NCBI RefSeq assembly: GCF_030272615.1
Contig: NC_081412.1
Location: forward strand, 339,995,870-340,059,869
Length of the DNA: 64,000 bases
Direction: 5' to 3'
DNA from: Cryptomeria japonica
Lineage: Eukaryota; Streptophyta; Pinopsida; Cupressales; Cupressaceae
Shown in pieces: positions 10,702 through 21,770 of this stretch. How positions within the stretch are numbered: position 1 is the stretch's first letter; each line of letters opens with the position of its first letter. Under the pieces are notes generated by a model. The model ran no database searches, had not been told where the DNA came from, and worked only from the letters and a program-made list of their open reading frames with translations. Position numbers and translations under genes: made by a program.

Positions 10702-11682
10702 CAAAGTTTTAATACTCGGACTTGCCACAGACTCGGCAAACCGAAAAATTGGACTCGGACTCGGACTCATGAAAGGCTTGTGAAAGGACTCGGTAAGGAG
10801 ATGGCAAAAAAAAAACCACATTTAGAGAATAAGAGCCATAATTGAAACATTACACATGTCATATGATCTCCACAATCAATATTTGAAATTTCATCATTCA
10901 TACTCATAGTTTCAAACTTTAAAATGTATAATAGCAGCATAAGTTTATAAATGTTTACAAAATTACATATAATGATAGGTCTAGATCTTGGGGGAGAGAG
11001 GAGAGACTGAGATAGAGAGTGGTAGAGAGAGGGGATAGAGGAAGAGTGATAGGGAAATAGATAGGTCTAAAATTCGGGGCAGATAAAGTGAGTGAGATAG
11101 AGAGAGCAAGAGAATGCTAATAGGAGCCTACTAATTACTGAAATTTGACTGTTTGAAAATTTAAAAGATCTTCTAAAACCTAGAATTTGCATTATAACTC
11201 CTAGAGATCTGAAACCACTCTCAAACATCCTGCCACTATATACATGAAATATAACTTAAAGTCTTTTTCCTTTCTTATACTTAAATGTTATATTTCATGT
11301 ATATATTCTAATGAAGAGAATGAGACTAACTTGAAACCCTACAAACCTGTTTTCACCAAGAAACAATGCCAAATGAATGAAAAAAGTAAAAAAAAAACCA
11401 CTTTATTAGCTTGCTAGGCGTGTTTTCTGGGTCGCGCGAGTCTAGGCAAAAGACTCGCGAGTCCAAATGAAAGACTCGCGCGAGTCCAGGTGAAAGACTT
11501 GTGAGTCCTTGGGAAGGACTCGGCTCGCGAGTCCTTGGCGAGTCGACTTGGCCCGCCAATGGACTTGTGAGTCCGTGGCGAGTCCACGAGTTTTAAAACT
11601 ATGCATAGAGTCCTTGACGAGTCAACTCGGCCTGCCAATGGGCTCGCGAGTCCGTGGTGAGTCCACGAGTTTTAAAACTATG
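10702..11682. mobile_element. non-autonomous hAT-type DNA transposon (981 bp)
   Basis: It is flanked by an exact 8-bp duplication CATAGAAT (10694-10701 and 11683-11690), the TSD length of hAT elements. The left end reads CAAAGTTTTAATACTCG. The right end, read inward, is CATAGTTTTAAAACTCG, so they form imperfect terminal inverted repeats that continue with GACT..CCAC.GACTCG. Both ends are packed with GACTCG/CGAGTC subterminal motifs. The inside (10760-11400) has a GA-rich tract near 10986-11115 and no transposase, so movement would need a transposase from elsewhere. Confidence 0.88.
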
Positions 11683-11686
11683 CATA
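11529..11686. repeat. 79-bp tandem duplication of the hAT right end
   Basis: Units 11529-11607 and 11608-11686 align end to end with about a dozen differences. Each contains CGAGTTTTAAAACTATGCAT, the terminal sequence, so the element has two stacked right termini. Confidence 0.92.
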
Positions 11687-11690
11687 GAAT

Positions 11691-12275
11691 ACATCAAGTA
11701 ATAGATCAACCTAAGAAAATGTGAGGAATAAAGATAAGAAAGATGAAACACAAAGTTGACAAGAAAGGAGTCCACCAACTTTGTGGTCTAGGTGTTTAGA
11801 GTACCACTATAGACTAACATGCTTAATTTATTCCCCATCTCTCTCCAATCTTAAAATGTGTATTGTGACCATTATCTCTTAATCTCTTGAATATGATGAA
11901 TCGAATAGGTGAGGGATCCTACAAATGTTTAAAAAGCTTAAACTCCTTTGGACCTTAGAGGTAAGGATACCCATGAGTGGCCTTGCATTTGGTCTTTCAC
12001 ATGAATCATATTCAATAATTGAATTGTTCTTATAACCACCCTGTTTAAAAAATAAATAAATAAATATTAACTAAAATAAACTGCAATCCAATGTCATTAT
12101 CACTTTCTAATCACCCATTTCCCAAGATGGGCAAGGTGAGAGCATACAATGTATAGGACCACACCAACTATCTAGAATGCAACGACTTGAAAGAAAGAAA
12201 CTTGGCAAAAATGCCAACCAAAACTTCACTTCCTCAATGATGTGTGTCATCAAAGAACTGAAAGGAAAACACTTC
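11691..12275. other. no gene seen
   Basis: AT-rich intergenic or intronic sequence without recognisable features. Confidence 0.5.
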
Positions 12276-12515
12276 AATGCTTATTCGGCAAAGTGTGAAA
12301 TTACAATAAGCACATACACTTCTCGCTTATTCAACAGAGAGTGTAATTACATAATACAACCACTTCCACTTATTCAGTGATGAGTGCAATTACAACAGCC
12401 GTAGCTACTTTCACTTATTTGGTGGTGAGTGCAATCACAACAATCACAACTTCCACTTATTCAGTGGTGAGTGCAATCACTACAGCTTCAACCACTTCCA
12501 CTTATTCAATGGTAA
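12276..12515. repeat. six diverged repeats of about 44 bp with a self-complementary core
   Basis: CTTATTC anchors occur at 12280, 12326, 12369, 12414, 12456 and 12501, spaced 42-46 bp. The best units read CACTTATTCAGTGGTGAGTG, whose ends are complementary (CACT... and ...AGTG). They are followed by CAATCACAAC-like tails. Confidence 0.9.
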
Positions 12516-13053
12516 GTGAAAGTATAACAAGATGAAAAGTTGAGACCACTGGCGGTACTACCATCCAAGGTATTACAAGCTTAAGATGAAATGCATTACA
12601 AACATAATTTGGAAAGTTGAATGTTGTATGTCCTGATATAACGTGTTGATCATATATAAAGACTGCTGCAACAATCCAAAAGTGAACCAAATTCCATATG
12701 AAACAAGAAATATACCTTTGGAAGATGAAACAAGGTAGATTCCAGGTCTGATGGTACTCTGTTGCTGCTGTCTAACTATCGTAACAGAACCAAACACACA
12801 TTGAGAGCACATTGAAAACTGTTCATTATTAAAATTTGACTGGAACTGAAAAATTATAAGATCCTCCAAAACTAGAATTTGCATTGTAACTCCTAAAGAC
12901 CCAAAACCCATCTCAAACATTGTGAAACTATATACATGAAATATGACTTAAAGTATAGGGAAGTAATTGTTTGTATGTAAATGTCACTTATACTTAAATG
13001 TTTATTTCTTGTACTACCTGCCAATATGGTGTGGCCCCTTAAAGGGAGCAAAC
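12516..13053. other. no gene seen; holds a diverged copy of a segment of the hAT interior
   Basis: The segment 12832-12990 resembles 11140-11300 inside the hAT element (shared TATATACATGAAATAT and CTTATACTTAAATGTT). This could be a decayed hAT relative. The minus-strand ORF at 12573-12920 has no recognisable homology. Confidence 0.5.
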
Positions 13054-13888
13054 CCCTTCCTCACATTACATGCCTTCTCCACCAACTAGTATGACTAACC
13101 CACACAAAGGTATGGCTTGCTAGAACTTCACACTTTACTCTTTGCAGCATAGGTGGCTAGTACAGGTTGTGAAATCAAGAGGCAATAATGATTCCCGGCA
13201 ACACTTCAAACAAGATCAAAAGACTCTTGCAGGTATGGCCCATAAAGAAGTCCAACCTGCATAGGTGATAGCACAACTTGCCCAACAACTTTATCACTTC
13301 AAAACTTCACTAAAAAGGAAACTCACCAAAACAGTATCAAACACAATCTACAGATCAAGTCATTAAAATTTAAAACACATCAAATATACCTATCATCAAC
13401 AACAAGATTGGAAACTTCACTTGCAACACAGTTGTGTCTCCTGCCTGAAAAGTGAAAACCACCAAGACAGTTCCCTTCCTCACATTACATGCCTTCTCCA
13501 CCAACTAGTATGACTAGCCCACACGAAGGTATGGCTTGCTAGAACTTCACACTTTACTCTTTGCAGCATAGGTGGCAAGTACAGGTTGTGAAATCAAGAG
13601 GCAATAATGATTCCCGGCAACACTTCAAACAAGATCAAAAGACTCTTGCAGGTATGGTCCATAAAGAAGTCCAACCTGCATTGGTGATAGTACAACTTGC
13701 CCAACAACTTTATCACTTCAAAACTTCGCTAAAAAGGAAACTCACCAAAACAGTATCAAACACAATCTACAGATCAAGTCATTAAAATTTAAAACACATC
13801 AAATATACCTATCATCAACAACAAGATTGGAACTTCACTTGCAACACAGTTATGTCTCCTGCCTGAAACCCACCAAGACCAGCTAGGG
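13054..13888. repeat. direct tandem duplication, 419-bp period
   Basis: Copy 1 begins CCCTTCCTCACATTACATGC at 13054 and copy 2 begins identically at 13473. The copies run to CTCCTGCCTGAAA in each and differ at only a few positions by eye (for example near 13154/13573 and 13259/13678). No protein homology is seen. The ORF at 13561-13785 is open in copy 2 only because of such differences. Confidence 0.95.
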
Positions 13889-14815
13889 GGTTTTAGTCCT
13901 TAAAACCAGTATTTTCAAGAGGGTTTTCATACTCAAGAAAATCAAGGATGAACATAAGTACTCTCAAATGCACAGGCAAAAATCATATCAAGTCTATCCT
14001 CAACAATGGGCTCTCAACCTCCTACTATAACATTCTGGAGAGACAGTAGTAATAATAAAATATTTCTCTTTTTCATCCACAAACTCTTTTTGCAAATTAA
14101 ATAATTCATTGTATGCAAAAGACACCCTTGTCCCTAGGCATCCCCTTGTAGGCACGACTAAAAACATTTAGAAAAATAATTATACCTTAGTTGCCATATT
14201 AATATTTCCTCCTTACAACAACTTAAGTTATAATTATTTAAGTAAACAAATCACCCAAGTTGCGGAAAGCATCAAAATGGAACATACATGAAATTCTCAT
14301 TATACTAATATGTCAAAGAGGACTTAAGATGACGAACCGAGGCAACTTGGCAATTGTCTAAAAATAGCATGCATCTCCAAGAAGTTGGAGAGCTCCCAAA
14401 AGGTCAGGATTACATTATTAAAGCATCATGAGGCATACCAAGACCATCTAAATCATCACCAAAAACAAAACAATTGCTTAACCAATCCTGTGCTCTCTAA
14501 GAAATTTGGAGTTCTCCCTTGCCCACCAATTAACCTACGGGAAAACTTAAAAAATAAGCTAATTTTTCACAAACCAATTATGCTTAAAAAGTGGGCATTA
14601 CATTGTATACCATAAAAGTTTGCAGCCTGATAGTTTGATAATTCAAGCATCACTAAGTATAAGCCCTCACAAAGCAATAAAGATAAATAACTAAATACAA
14701 ATTGAAACCAAGACTAAGAGATCTTCATAGAAGGACATCTACAAAAAACATGATTAGTCTCTTCTTGATGAAGTTGTGGACGAAAGGTACCATAAAGCAC
14801 TGTCCAACCATGCAA
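13889..14815. other. no gene seen
   Basis: AT-rich sequence without recognisable genes. Short ORFs such as 14385-14615 show no homology. Confidence 0.5.
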
Positions 14816-14941
14816 TGTAATGTCCCCTACTAAGTTTGGGCCTGTTTTAACCATAATTAATCCATCTCAACATACTTATGACATAAACTAAATTGATTAG
14901 GAGACAAAACTATCTTAACATGAAACACATCAGTGATATTC
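14816..14941 (+). repeat. possible LTR start, interrupted by element C
   Basis: TGTAATGTCCCCTACTAAG at 14816 is the same kind of LTR start as at 47640 and 60507. The rest would be split by the microsatellite and element C. No partner LTR was found. Confidence 0.4.
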
Positions 14942-14964
14942 CACACACACACACACACACACAC

Positions 14965-15040
<76 letters not shown>
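14942..15040. repeat. compound (CA)n-(AT)n microsatellite at the outer edge of element C
   Basis: A CA run (14942-14965) is followed by a long AT run up to about 15042. It sits exactly where the first 41 bp of element C's left LTR should be. Confidence 0.96.
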
Positions 15041-15046
<6 letters not shown>

Positions 15047-15324
15047 AATGCACACAGAACATATAACCAGCAACTAATACTATATTCAGAACATTAATTA
15101 AAGTAACAATCACAACAATATGGCAGAAAGATGTTTCCTTTTATTGCATTCCAAAAGCTAGTACATCAACAAAAACATCGCCATGGTTCCCTTACATTGC
15201 ACTATATAAGACACCCAGTGGTTGGCGGAGATGCCAACTAACCCCTACAGGAACCAATGGCTGTCTTATTACACAAAACATAACTTAGCAAAACTATAAG
15301 TATTAGCTTAATTGTCGCCTAACA
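15041..15324 (-). repeat. 3' LTR of element C, outer end lost
   Basis: From AATGCACACAGAACATATAA onward it matches the right LTR at 42822-43064, with indels: a 41-bp extra stretch near 15118-15180 and the loss of a short TGTCACAACTGCCGA segment. The inner end is CCTAACA at 15324. The first 41 bp present at 42781-42821 are replaced by the AT microsatellite. A TATA-like TTATATAG lies near 15205 on the minus strand. Confidence 0.9.
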
Positions 15325-15327
15325 TCA

Positions 15328-15340
15328 GCCCCCCCAAAAA
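15328..15340 (-). other. polypurine tract of element C
   Basis: Minus strand TTTTTGGGGGGGC, adjacent to the 3' LTR. It primes plus-strand DNA synthesis in LTR elements. Confidence 0.85.
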
Positions 15341-15393
15341 GTAGTCGTCTTCTAGACGACGAAGACAAAATGGGAGCTGGTCAAATCTGAAAA

Positions 15394-18164
15394 CTAAGAC
15401 TGAGAGGGATGATAAGATGTCCTTGGGGTGGTAGAAGCTGAAGCCTGTTGTCGAGACTGTTGCAGTTGCTCTGTGCGGAGCCATAGGTTCCTCTCGGCAA
15501 CCAACTGGCGTTAACGAGCTTTCTTCACCATGAGAGCTGCCTCCATCAGATCCTTGTCCTTCTGCTCCACCTCACGTGTCAGGACCGAGACCCTCTCCTC
15601 CAATGTCCTCATCTAAATACTTTGTTCGGCCATACGAGTCTTCTGCAGTGTAGCCGCCTCCTCTAGGTCAGTTCTAATCTACTTTTCCACAGCCGCAAGT
15701 TCTATACATTTATCCAACTCCTTCTGAAGTACGGCAGTCTCTTCCTTAGCAGCTCGTTGTTCAATCTGGGCCCGCTACATCTGAAAATATAGTTCCCTAT
15801 AGGAGCTCTCCATACCCTGCAAAGTGGGGCCAAGTGCCCCCTGGCCATGCATGATGTGTGTACCCCGCTAGGTTGCCACCATCTCAGGAGTCTCGGCTGT
15901 TGGCCAGCCATGTTGGACGAACTGTCGTGTGAACTCTTCCTGGCATCCAAAGGTCATAAATGCGAGAAGCTTCTCCACTTTTGGTAGGGCTCCTGCATTT
16001 ATGCGTAAGGCCAGGTCGGCGATGCCTCGAGCTACCTCTGTAAAGCCCTGCAACTCCATCATGAATCGCCGAATAGAGCCGACGGGAACATGAACATCTG
16101 GCTATGAAATACAAAGACTCTCAGATGGATCCTTCCCTGGGGGTGACTCCATGTCCATCATTCTGCTATTCCTGGATTGGAAGCTCTCATCATCCAAATT
16201 GCTAATACTATGCATATTCTCTTGTTCGTTCTCCCCCTTCCTCACGTTCTGCTCTATGTTTTCGATCCTCTCATCCCGAATTTGCTCCTGGCCAACTGCC
16301 ATCGTGCGTGGTGAAGGGGGAGGTGATGCATGGGGTGCAAGGGCAAACTTCCCCAGCCAACTGTCGAGTGATGCATCCACATCTTGCTCTTGAACTATTT
16401 CTCCTGCCACGAAAGCATCCAGTACAGCCAGTTCCTCTTGTATCTACCCTTCATCTGTATGCTCTACGCCATCTACACTCTGAACTACTCCTTCGACCAC
16501 AGTCACCTGTACATCTCCACTCGAAAGTACTGTTGTCGGTACACCTCCACCTGAGGGTGCTGCCACTGTCATGCGTACATCTCCCGAAGGTGCTGCCATC
16601 TGTACGATCGTGTCATCCACTGCCACCATCCGCACATCTCCCGAAGGTGCTATCATCGATACGGTGAACTGTTAGAGGTGTGTGTATGACTGCCTCAGCT
16701 GACCGTACAGCCCCAGCTTTAGGTGTTTGTGCGGCTTTTGCCCTTAGATGAACTACCCCTCTGATGGCCAGCGCAACCTGGGGCAAGGACACTCGCACTG
16801 GTCCCCGTGGGGATCCTTTGGGAACTTTCTGAAAAAACACACCGACTGGGGTGACGTCACCCATTGGTGTAGCCACTGTCAATGCCTGTGGGGGTACCAG
16901 GTGAGCCGAAGGGGGTAGCTTTGGGGCTGCAAACTTTACCCGCGCTATAGTTTTCTCCTGTGTCGTGGGCCGCTCTACCCTCTTCCCCTCCTTCTTGTTG
17001 CACTTCTACCCCTTCTACTTCTTCAACTTCATCCAACTCCACAATGTGTGGTGCCATCCGGAACCCTTCCTCACCGCTCCGGCTCTCCAAATCTTCAATC
17101 TCTTTCTCTTCCACTTTTGTATCCTCGTCTGAACTTTCCTCCTCCTCTACATCTTGCTTCCTCTTCTTCCTAGCCGACTGAATGGCATCACTGCCGAGGA
17201 TGTCCAAGTGGATCCAGTAGTACATGGCCAGTTTATTTAGCTCTACTCTGCCTTGTGGCTGAAATTTCCCCTCCTTTGAGGGTACCTGCATCCGAACAGC
17301 TTCAAGGAATAAGCAGATGGCGTGGTGGCACATGTAGAATGTCTTATGTTCCAGAGAAAGAAAGTCATGGATTTTGTCTGAGAGCAGTTGCACCCAATTA
17401 TACACGTGACCCAGTTTGAGTCCATTCATGAGACTTATCATCCAAATGGCTATATCTGAAGCCCTTCTTGCCCTTGTCAACCTGCTCTTCACCAGATCCA
17501 TCAGCATCCGCTAGTCACCAATGGCAATGAAGGAACGTTTCAGTCCTTAGTTGTTGTTGCTTGCCCACAAACTCTTCCATTCTGTAGGAGTCAAATCGCT
17601 ACGAGACACCAACTTTAGCAGGAAATCTTTTCGTTCCTTTGTCATTTTGGTGGTTGGTTTCGCCGCCGACTCCCCCCTGTCTGGTATTCCAAGTAACCTT
17701 TGAAAGTCGCCAGGCTTAAAGGAAACCGTGATAGTGCAACCTAGGTACTCTGTTATAGATTTTTGTCTGCGAGAGTCATAACCGACCACCATAGTTTGGA
17801 GAACTGGCTCGAAATCTTTTATGTTGAAGGTTGGCATCTGAATGGCGTGGTCTACCTCGGCCTTCCTGAAAGAGTTCTTCAGCGCATGGTCGGGAGGGGT
17901 TTCATCCCATCAGCTGCGGCATGCACTCCTTGTGACACTTTCAAATGTCAAGATTTCTACCGTCACTTTCCCCTGTTGGTCTTGCTGAATTCTTGGTCTT
18001 ACTTTCGCCTTCTTAGTACTACTATTGCTTGGTTCTCCTGTCGTCGTCATTGTTGTGTGTTTAGAATTTTGTGTTTTTCCCTTGTCTTTTTCTTGCCCTC
18101 GGCTGTTATTATAACGGTTTGAATCCTTAGTGCGACTGGGGTCTCCCCAACTTGTTCTCACCAT
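15394..18164 (-). pseudogene. element C accessory ORF downstream of pol (about 924 codons), decayed
   Basis: I do not recognise a named family with certainty; the N-terminal half resembles the 'putative plant transposon protein' type of domain. The start MVRTSWGDPS at 18164 is supported by the same start in element D. In order: a basic low-complexity N-terminus; a helical domain at about residues 110-310, with VSFKPGDFQRLLGIPDRG and YNWVQLLSDKIHDFL then HKTFYM; an acidic linker (EEEESSDEDTKVEEKE); a Thr/Pro/Val-rich variable stretch; DASLDSWLGKF; the module LLAFMTFGCQEEFTRQF with HGWPTAETPEM; and a C-terminal coiled coil ending at 15394. Frame changes occur near 16870 and 16640, with several in-frame stops. 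Relatives lie at 18541-20897 (B) and in two pieces in D. Confidence 0.85.
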
Positions 18165-18173
18165 ATCACCAAT

Positions 18174-18458
18174 TGTTTTTCCCTGAGAGCCCCAAGGGGT
18201 GTGTGTGTTCAACAGTCCATAATAGTACAAGAATGTAGGAAATAACTCAGATGTATGTATTCATTAATGTCAAATGCCAGTACATTCACAACATCACTTT
18301 GTTCCACAGTAACTTCCCACTTAAATAGGAAATCAAGTACATGTATATAGGTGTCGGTGTAGGTTGTCCGGTGCCAACTGCTGACAACCGTCACATAACC
18401 ACCGACCCTTAACACTCGTAACGTTCTAATTACAACATGACATAATTACCCGACAACA
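18174..18458 (-). repeat. 3' LTR of element B (285 bp)
   Basis: It begins TGTTTTTCCC and ends GACAACA on the plus strand and aligns with 27098-27288 plus 35860-35976. It lacks about 31 bp (ATGACAGTATACAGC region) present in the other copy and has an extra TGAGAGC. Confidence 0.92.
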
Positions 18459-18461
18459 TCA

Positions 18462-18481
18462 TCCCCCCCCCCCAAAAAAAA
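18462..18481 (-). other. polypurine tract of element B
   Basis: Minus strand: eight T, then a run of eleven G, then A. It directly precedes the 3' LTR. Confidence 0.88.
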
Positions 18482-18540
18482 GGTCGTCTCCTGATGACAT
18501 ACAACAAAATGGGAAATGACACGAAGACCAAACATGAAAA

Positions 18541-20897
18541 TCAAAGTTGAGGGGGTACAGAGGGCGTCCCTGATGAAGAAGGGGTCGGTGGTGCTATTGT
18601 TGCCAACTGCTCCCTCAGCTAGTGAACTTCTTGTGTCCTATGCTGGAGATCTCGCTCAGCTACCAATTGCCTCTCCCAAGATCATTTTGCCATAAAAACT
18701 GCCTCCATCAGCTCCTTTTGTTTACCATCCAACGCCTCAAAAGTAGATGTGAGAAGGGTCTCAAGGGCTGCTCGTTCTGCTACCTCATGTGCATGCCCCG
18801 CCGTCTCCTGGGCCAACACTATCCTGGCACGAGCCAGCTCCTCCTCTAGGTTGGTCGTTCGGGCTCTCTGTTGTGCTAGCTCCATCTCCATCGTATGCAA
18901 ACGAGTGGCTAGCTCCTCCCGAGCTGTGATGGTCGCTACCCACTCTGTCTCTGTTGCCGAGGCACCATGCTAGGTACATATGAGCTGGTAGTACCCGTCC
19001 CTAAAAGCTTGCGCAAGTGTACTCCACCAACTTCAGTCGTCTTCTCACGCCTCCAATCTGCCAATATCTCAGAAGTTTCCACAGTAGGCCAACACCTGGC
19101 CTCAAAACATCGCCCAAACTCCTCAGCACACCCGTCGGTGGCAAAGGCGAGGAGTCCCTCGACGACAGACTGCCTGACAGTCCGCTCCTGGATAGAGATT
19201 GCCAAAAATACCTCTATGCCCTCCGGCTGGCTCTCCGTAGTGGCCTGCTGCTGCTACATCTCTACCATCTCTTCCTCAAACCCAACGGTGTCCTGCAGGA
19301 AATCCATCGCCAACTCCTGTTGTCCGGCCTCCTGATGAGAACTACCCTCATCAAGGTCCACAATCTCCGAAAAAGGACGTGGCTGAGGTGAGGTAGGCGA
19401 GGGTCCTAGTGGTGTCATGGGAGGCATCTCATAGCGGCCCAGCCACGCATCCATGGTGGCATCATCATCTCCGGTCACCATACCCTCTACTGTCGTGACC
19501 TCCGTATGTACGGATTCCTTCCGTACGGTAGATCCAATGCAAGGAGGTTCGCTGGGAACCAATGACACTGTTGGAACGTCCTCTGTTGGAACTGTTGCGG
19601 CGACCCTAGAAGGTGTAGGCATTGAAGGTCGGGGTCTCAACTGCCCAAATCCTGGGATGGGTATGGTCGGTATGGCTCCTACCGTCACCCCCGAAGTCTG
19701 GAGAGGTGTCAATCCTCCGTCTTGAGTCAATACTACTGGTGCATACACCAGTTGGCCTACTCCCGTAGGTCGCACTCCACCTATCGGCAATCCACGGATT
19801 CCTCTCGTCACATGTCCAAAAGACACTAAGTGGCCACTACTCTCCTCCGTACCCGAGGCTTTCTCGACTTCCTTCCTGCTAGCTAGGCGGAATGTGTCAT
19901 GACTCTAACTGCTCTGAGAAGAAGTGTCCTCGGAATCGTCCCCTTCCTCTGCAGTATTGTCAGCCTCTTCAGTAGCCTCTTCTTCTGCATCCTCGTCAAC
20001 TATCTATGTCTCGTGTTCTGTGTCTACCTGCGGTGGTCTCCGTCGCTTCCTGCTAGAAGGGGCTTCCCCGCTACCTGCCATGGTGTCCAGGTGGATCCAA
20101 TAAAAAATGAATGGCTATGAGGGGTCCCTCGTCTCTCGAGGTTTCCATACGTGCTTTTTCGACACCACCTGTGTGCATACAACGTCGAGGACCAACCCTA
20201 TGGCGTGAAACAACATATAGAAAGCCTTGTGTCGCAGCATCAAGAATTCGTGGATTTTGTCAGACAAAACTATTGCCCAGTCATATATCGTCCTGTTCCT
20301 CAGACCGTTCATCAGTGCAATCATGGGTACTGCCGTGTTGGATGCCCTGCTGGCTCCTGTAAGTCTGCTCTTCATAACATCCAACAGACACTGCCAATCT
20401 CCTAGAACAATGTAGGACTTCTTCAACCGCAGCAATTGTTCTTTCCTTTCTGGCGATATCTTCGTGGCATTCTTGTCTATTTTCTTGCCCTCGTCTGGGA
20501 TGCCAAATACCCTATCAAAGTCGTCGGGTGCAAAGGAGACGGTCACAGTGCTCTGCTAGTACGAGAAAGTAGATGCCCTGGTCGCACTGTCATATGTAGC
20601 CACCATCATCCGCAGACATGATTCGAAATCTCTAATGGCGAAGATGGGCATTTGAATTGCCCAATGTACCCGTGCCTTCCTGAGAGATTCTTTAATTGCA
20701 TAATTATCCGGGGTTTCCAGCCATCAGGTCCTGCACACATTTCCGCTCAATCCTTCAAATGTGATAGTGTCAGATGTGATTTTCTCCGGCATTGCCTTCT
20801 TCTTGGCTTTTCCTGTATTCGCCGACCCTGCAATTTTTACTCCTGACTGCAACACTCGCTTCCCCTTGTCCTTGGCTACCATGCTTCCCTCTGCCAT
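18541..20897 (-). pseudogene. element B accessory ORF downstream of pol (about 785 codons), decayed
   Basis: This is a homologue of the accessory ORFs in C and D. The start is placed at MAEGSMVAKDKGKR (20897); an upstream in-frame ATG at 20933 is the alternative. One frame runs from there to about 18936 with several stops. It shows VSFAPDDFDRVFGIPDEGKK, then YDWAIVLSDKIHEFL with HKAFYM, an acidic linker, a Pro/Thr/Val-rich region, DAWLGRYEMP, and LLAFATDGCAEEFGRCF with CWPTVETSEI. After a frameshift comes a coiled coil (MELAQQRARTTNLEEELARA) ending at 18541. It is shorter than the C copy, mostly in the variable middle. The function is unknown. The conserved modules in three diverged elements suggest past selection on the protein. 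Confidence 0.85.
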
Positions 20898-21082
20898 TTT
20901 CCTTGATTGTGATGGTTGGTCTAACTGCTGCAACCGTTTTCTCCAGTCTAGCTTTCCTAGTTTTTGTTTCCTAATTCCATTTGAATGATTTAAGTGCTAG
21001 CGCCAATCCTTTAATATTTTCAAATACCCTTACTTCCCCCTTTTCTTTTTTTTCTTTTTTTTCTTTTTTTCTATCGGGCTAT

Positions 21083-21715
21083 AGCGTACGGCGTTGTACT
21101 TTCTCATGGACTGTAGGGAACCCTTGCCTTCATATTTGATTCCCTTCACTGACCACGTGTACGGATGTTTGTTCGACCATACAAAATTCCTCTCTGGCAA
21201 TAATAATGTATGGCCCAATTTAATGTCGTCGTACGATTTCAGTCCTTCGTCACCTTCTTGGCCGTACAGACCCTTCATGTTGATTGTACGGATTATTTCT
21301 TTGGATGAATGCTTTTGCTTGTTATCGTACGGATTTCAAGTACGGACTTCAGAAGATCACCTAGCCGTACGGATTAGGCGTGGTCTCTTCTCCTCTGTTG
21401 TCGTACGGATGCTATCTATTTGTCTTCCACTAATTATGGTGTACGGATTTCTTTGTATGACCGTACAACCCCTCCTGCTCTACAATCGTACGGATTCCTC
21501 ATCGTACTCATCCTGCCACATGTATGGAATCCTTTGTGTTCTGTTGTGTCGTACGGAAATCTTATTTTACTCTGCAACTGTCATACGAAAATCTTCCTCT
21601 GTGATCGTATGGATTTGTATGCTCTTAACCGTACGGATTTTAATTTGTACGGTCCTTTTCCCATTTCCGTACGGATGTACATTCACTTTTTCCGTACGGT
21701 CGTATGTTGTACGAC
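21083..21715. repeat. array of about 20 CGTACGGAT-type motifs between pol and the accessory ORF of B
   Basis: Exact or near copies of CCGTACGGAT occur about every 20-50 bp, for example near 21083, 21157, 21284, 21322, 21364, 21402, 21438, 21487, 21548, 21605, 21629, 21666 and 21690. The core CGTACG is palindromic. The unique sequence between motifs is not repeated, so this is clustered sites rather than a simple tandem repeat. The same kind of cluster lies at the same place in elements C and D. Confidence 0.92.
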
Positions 21716-21770
21716 TGTGGTTTTTGTTTTAGTTTTTTTCTTTTAAACAGAAGATTAAATAATTACCTCT

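Noticed and set aside
13561-13785. ORF of 74 codons in the second copy of the 419-bp duplication
   Set aside because: The first copy is interrupted and neither has homology.
14910-15113. Minus-strand ORF with a long Ile-Tyr run
   Set aside because: Translation of the AT microsatellite.
21094-21732. Plus-strand ORF of 212 codons
   Set aside because: It reads through the CGTACGG cluster; composition is driven by the motif and there is no homology. The element is on the minus strand.
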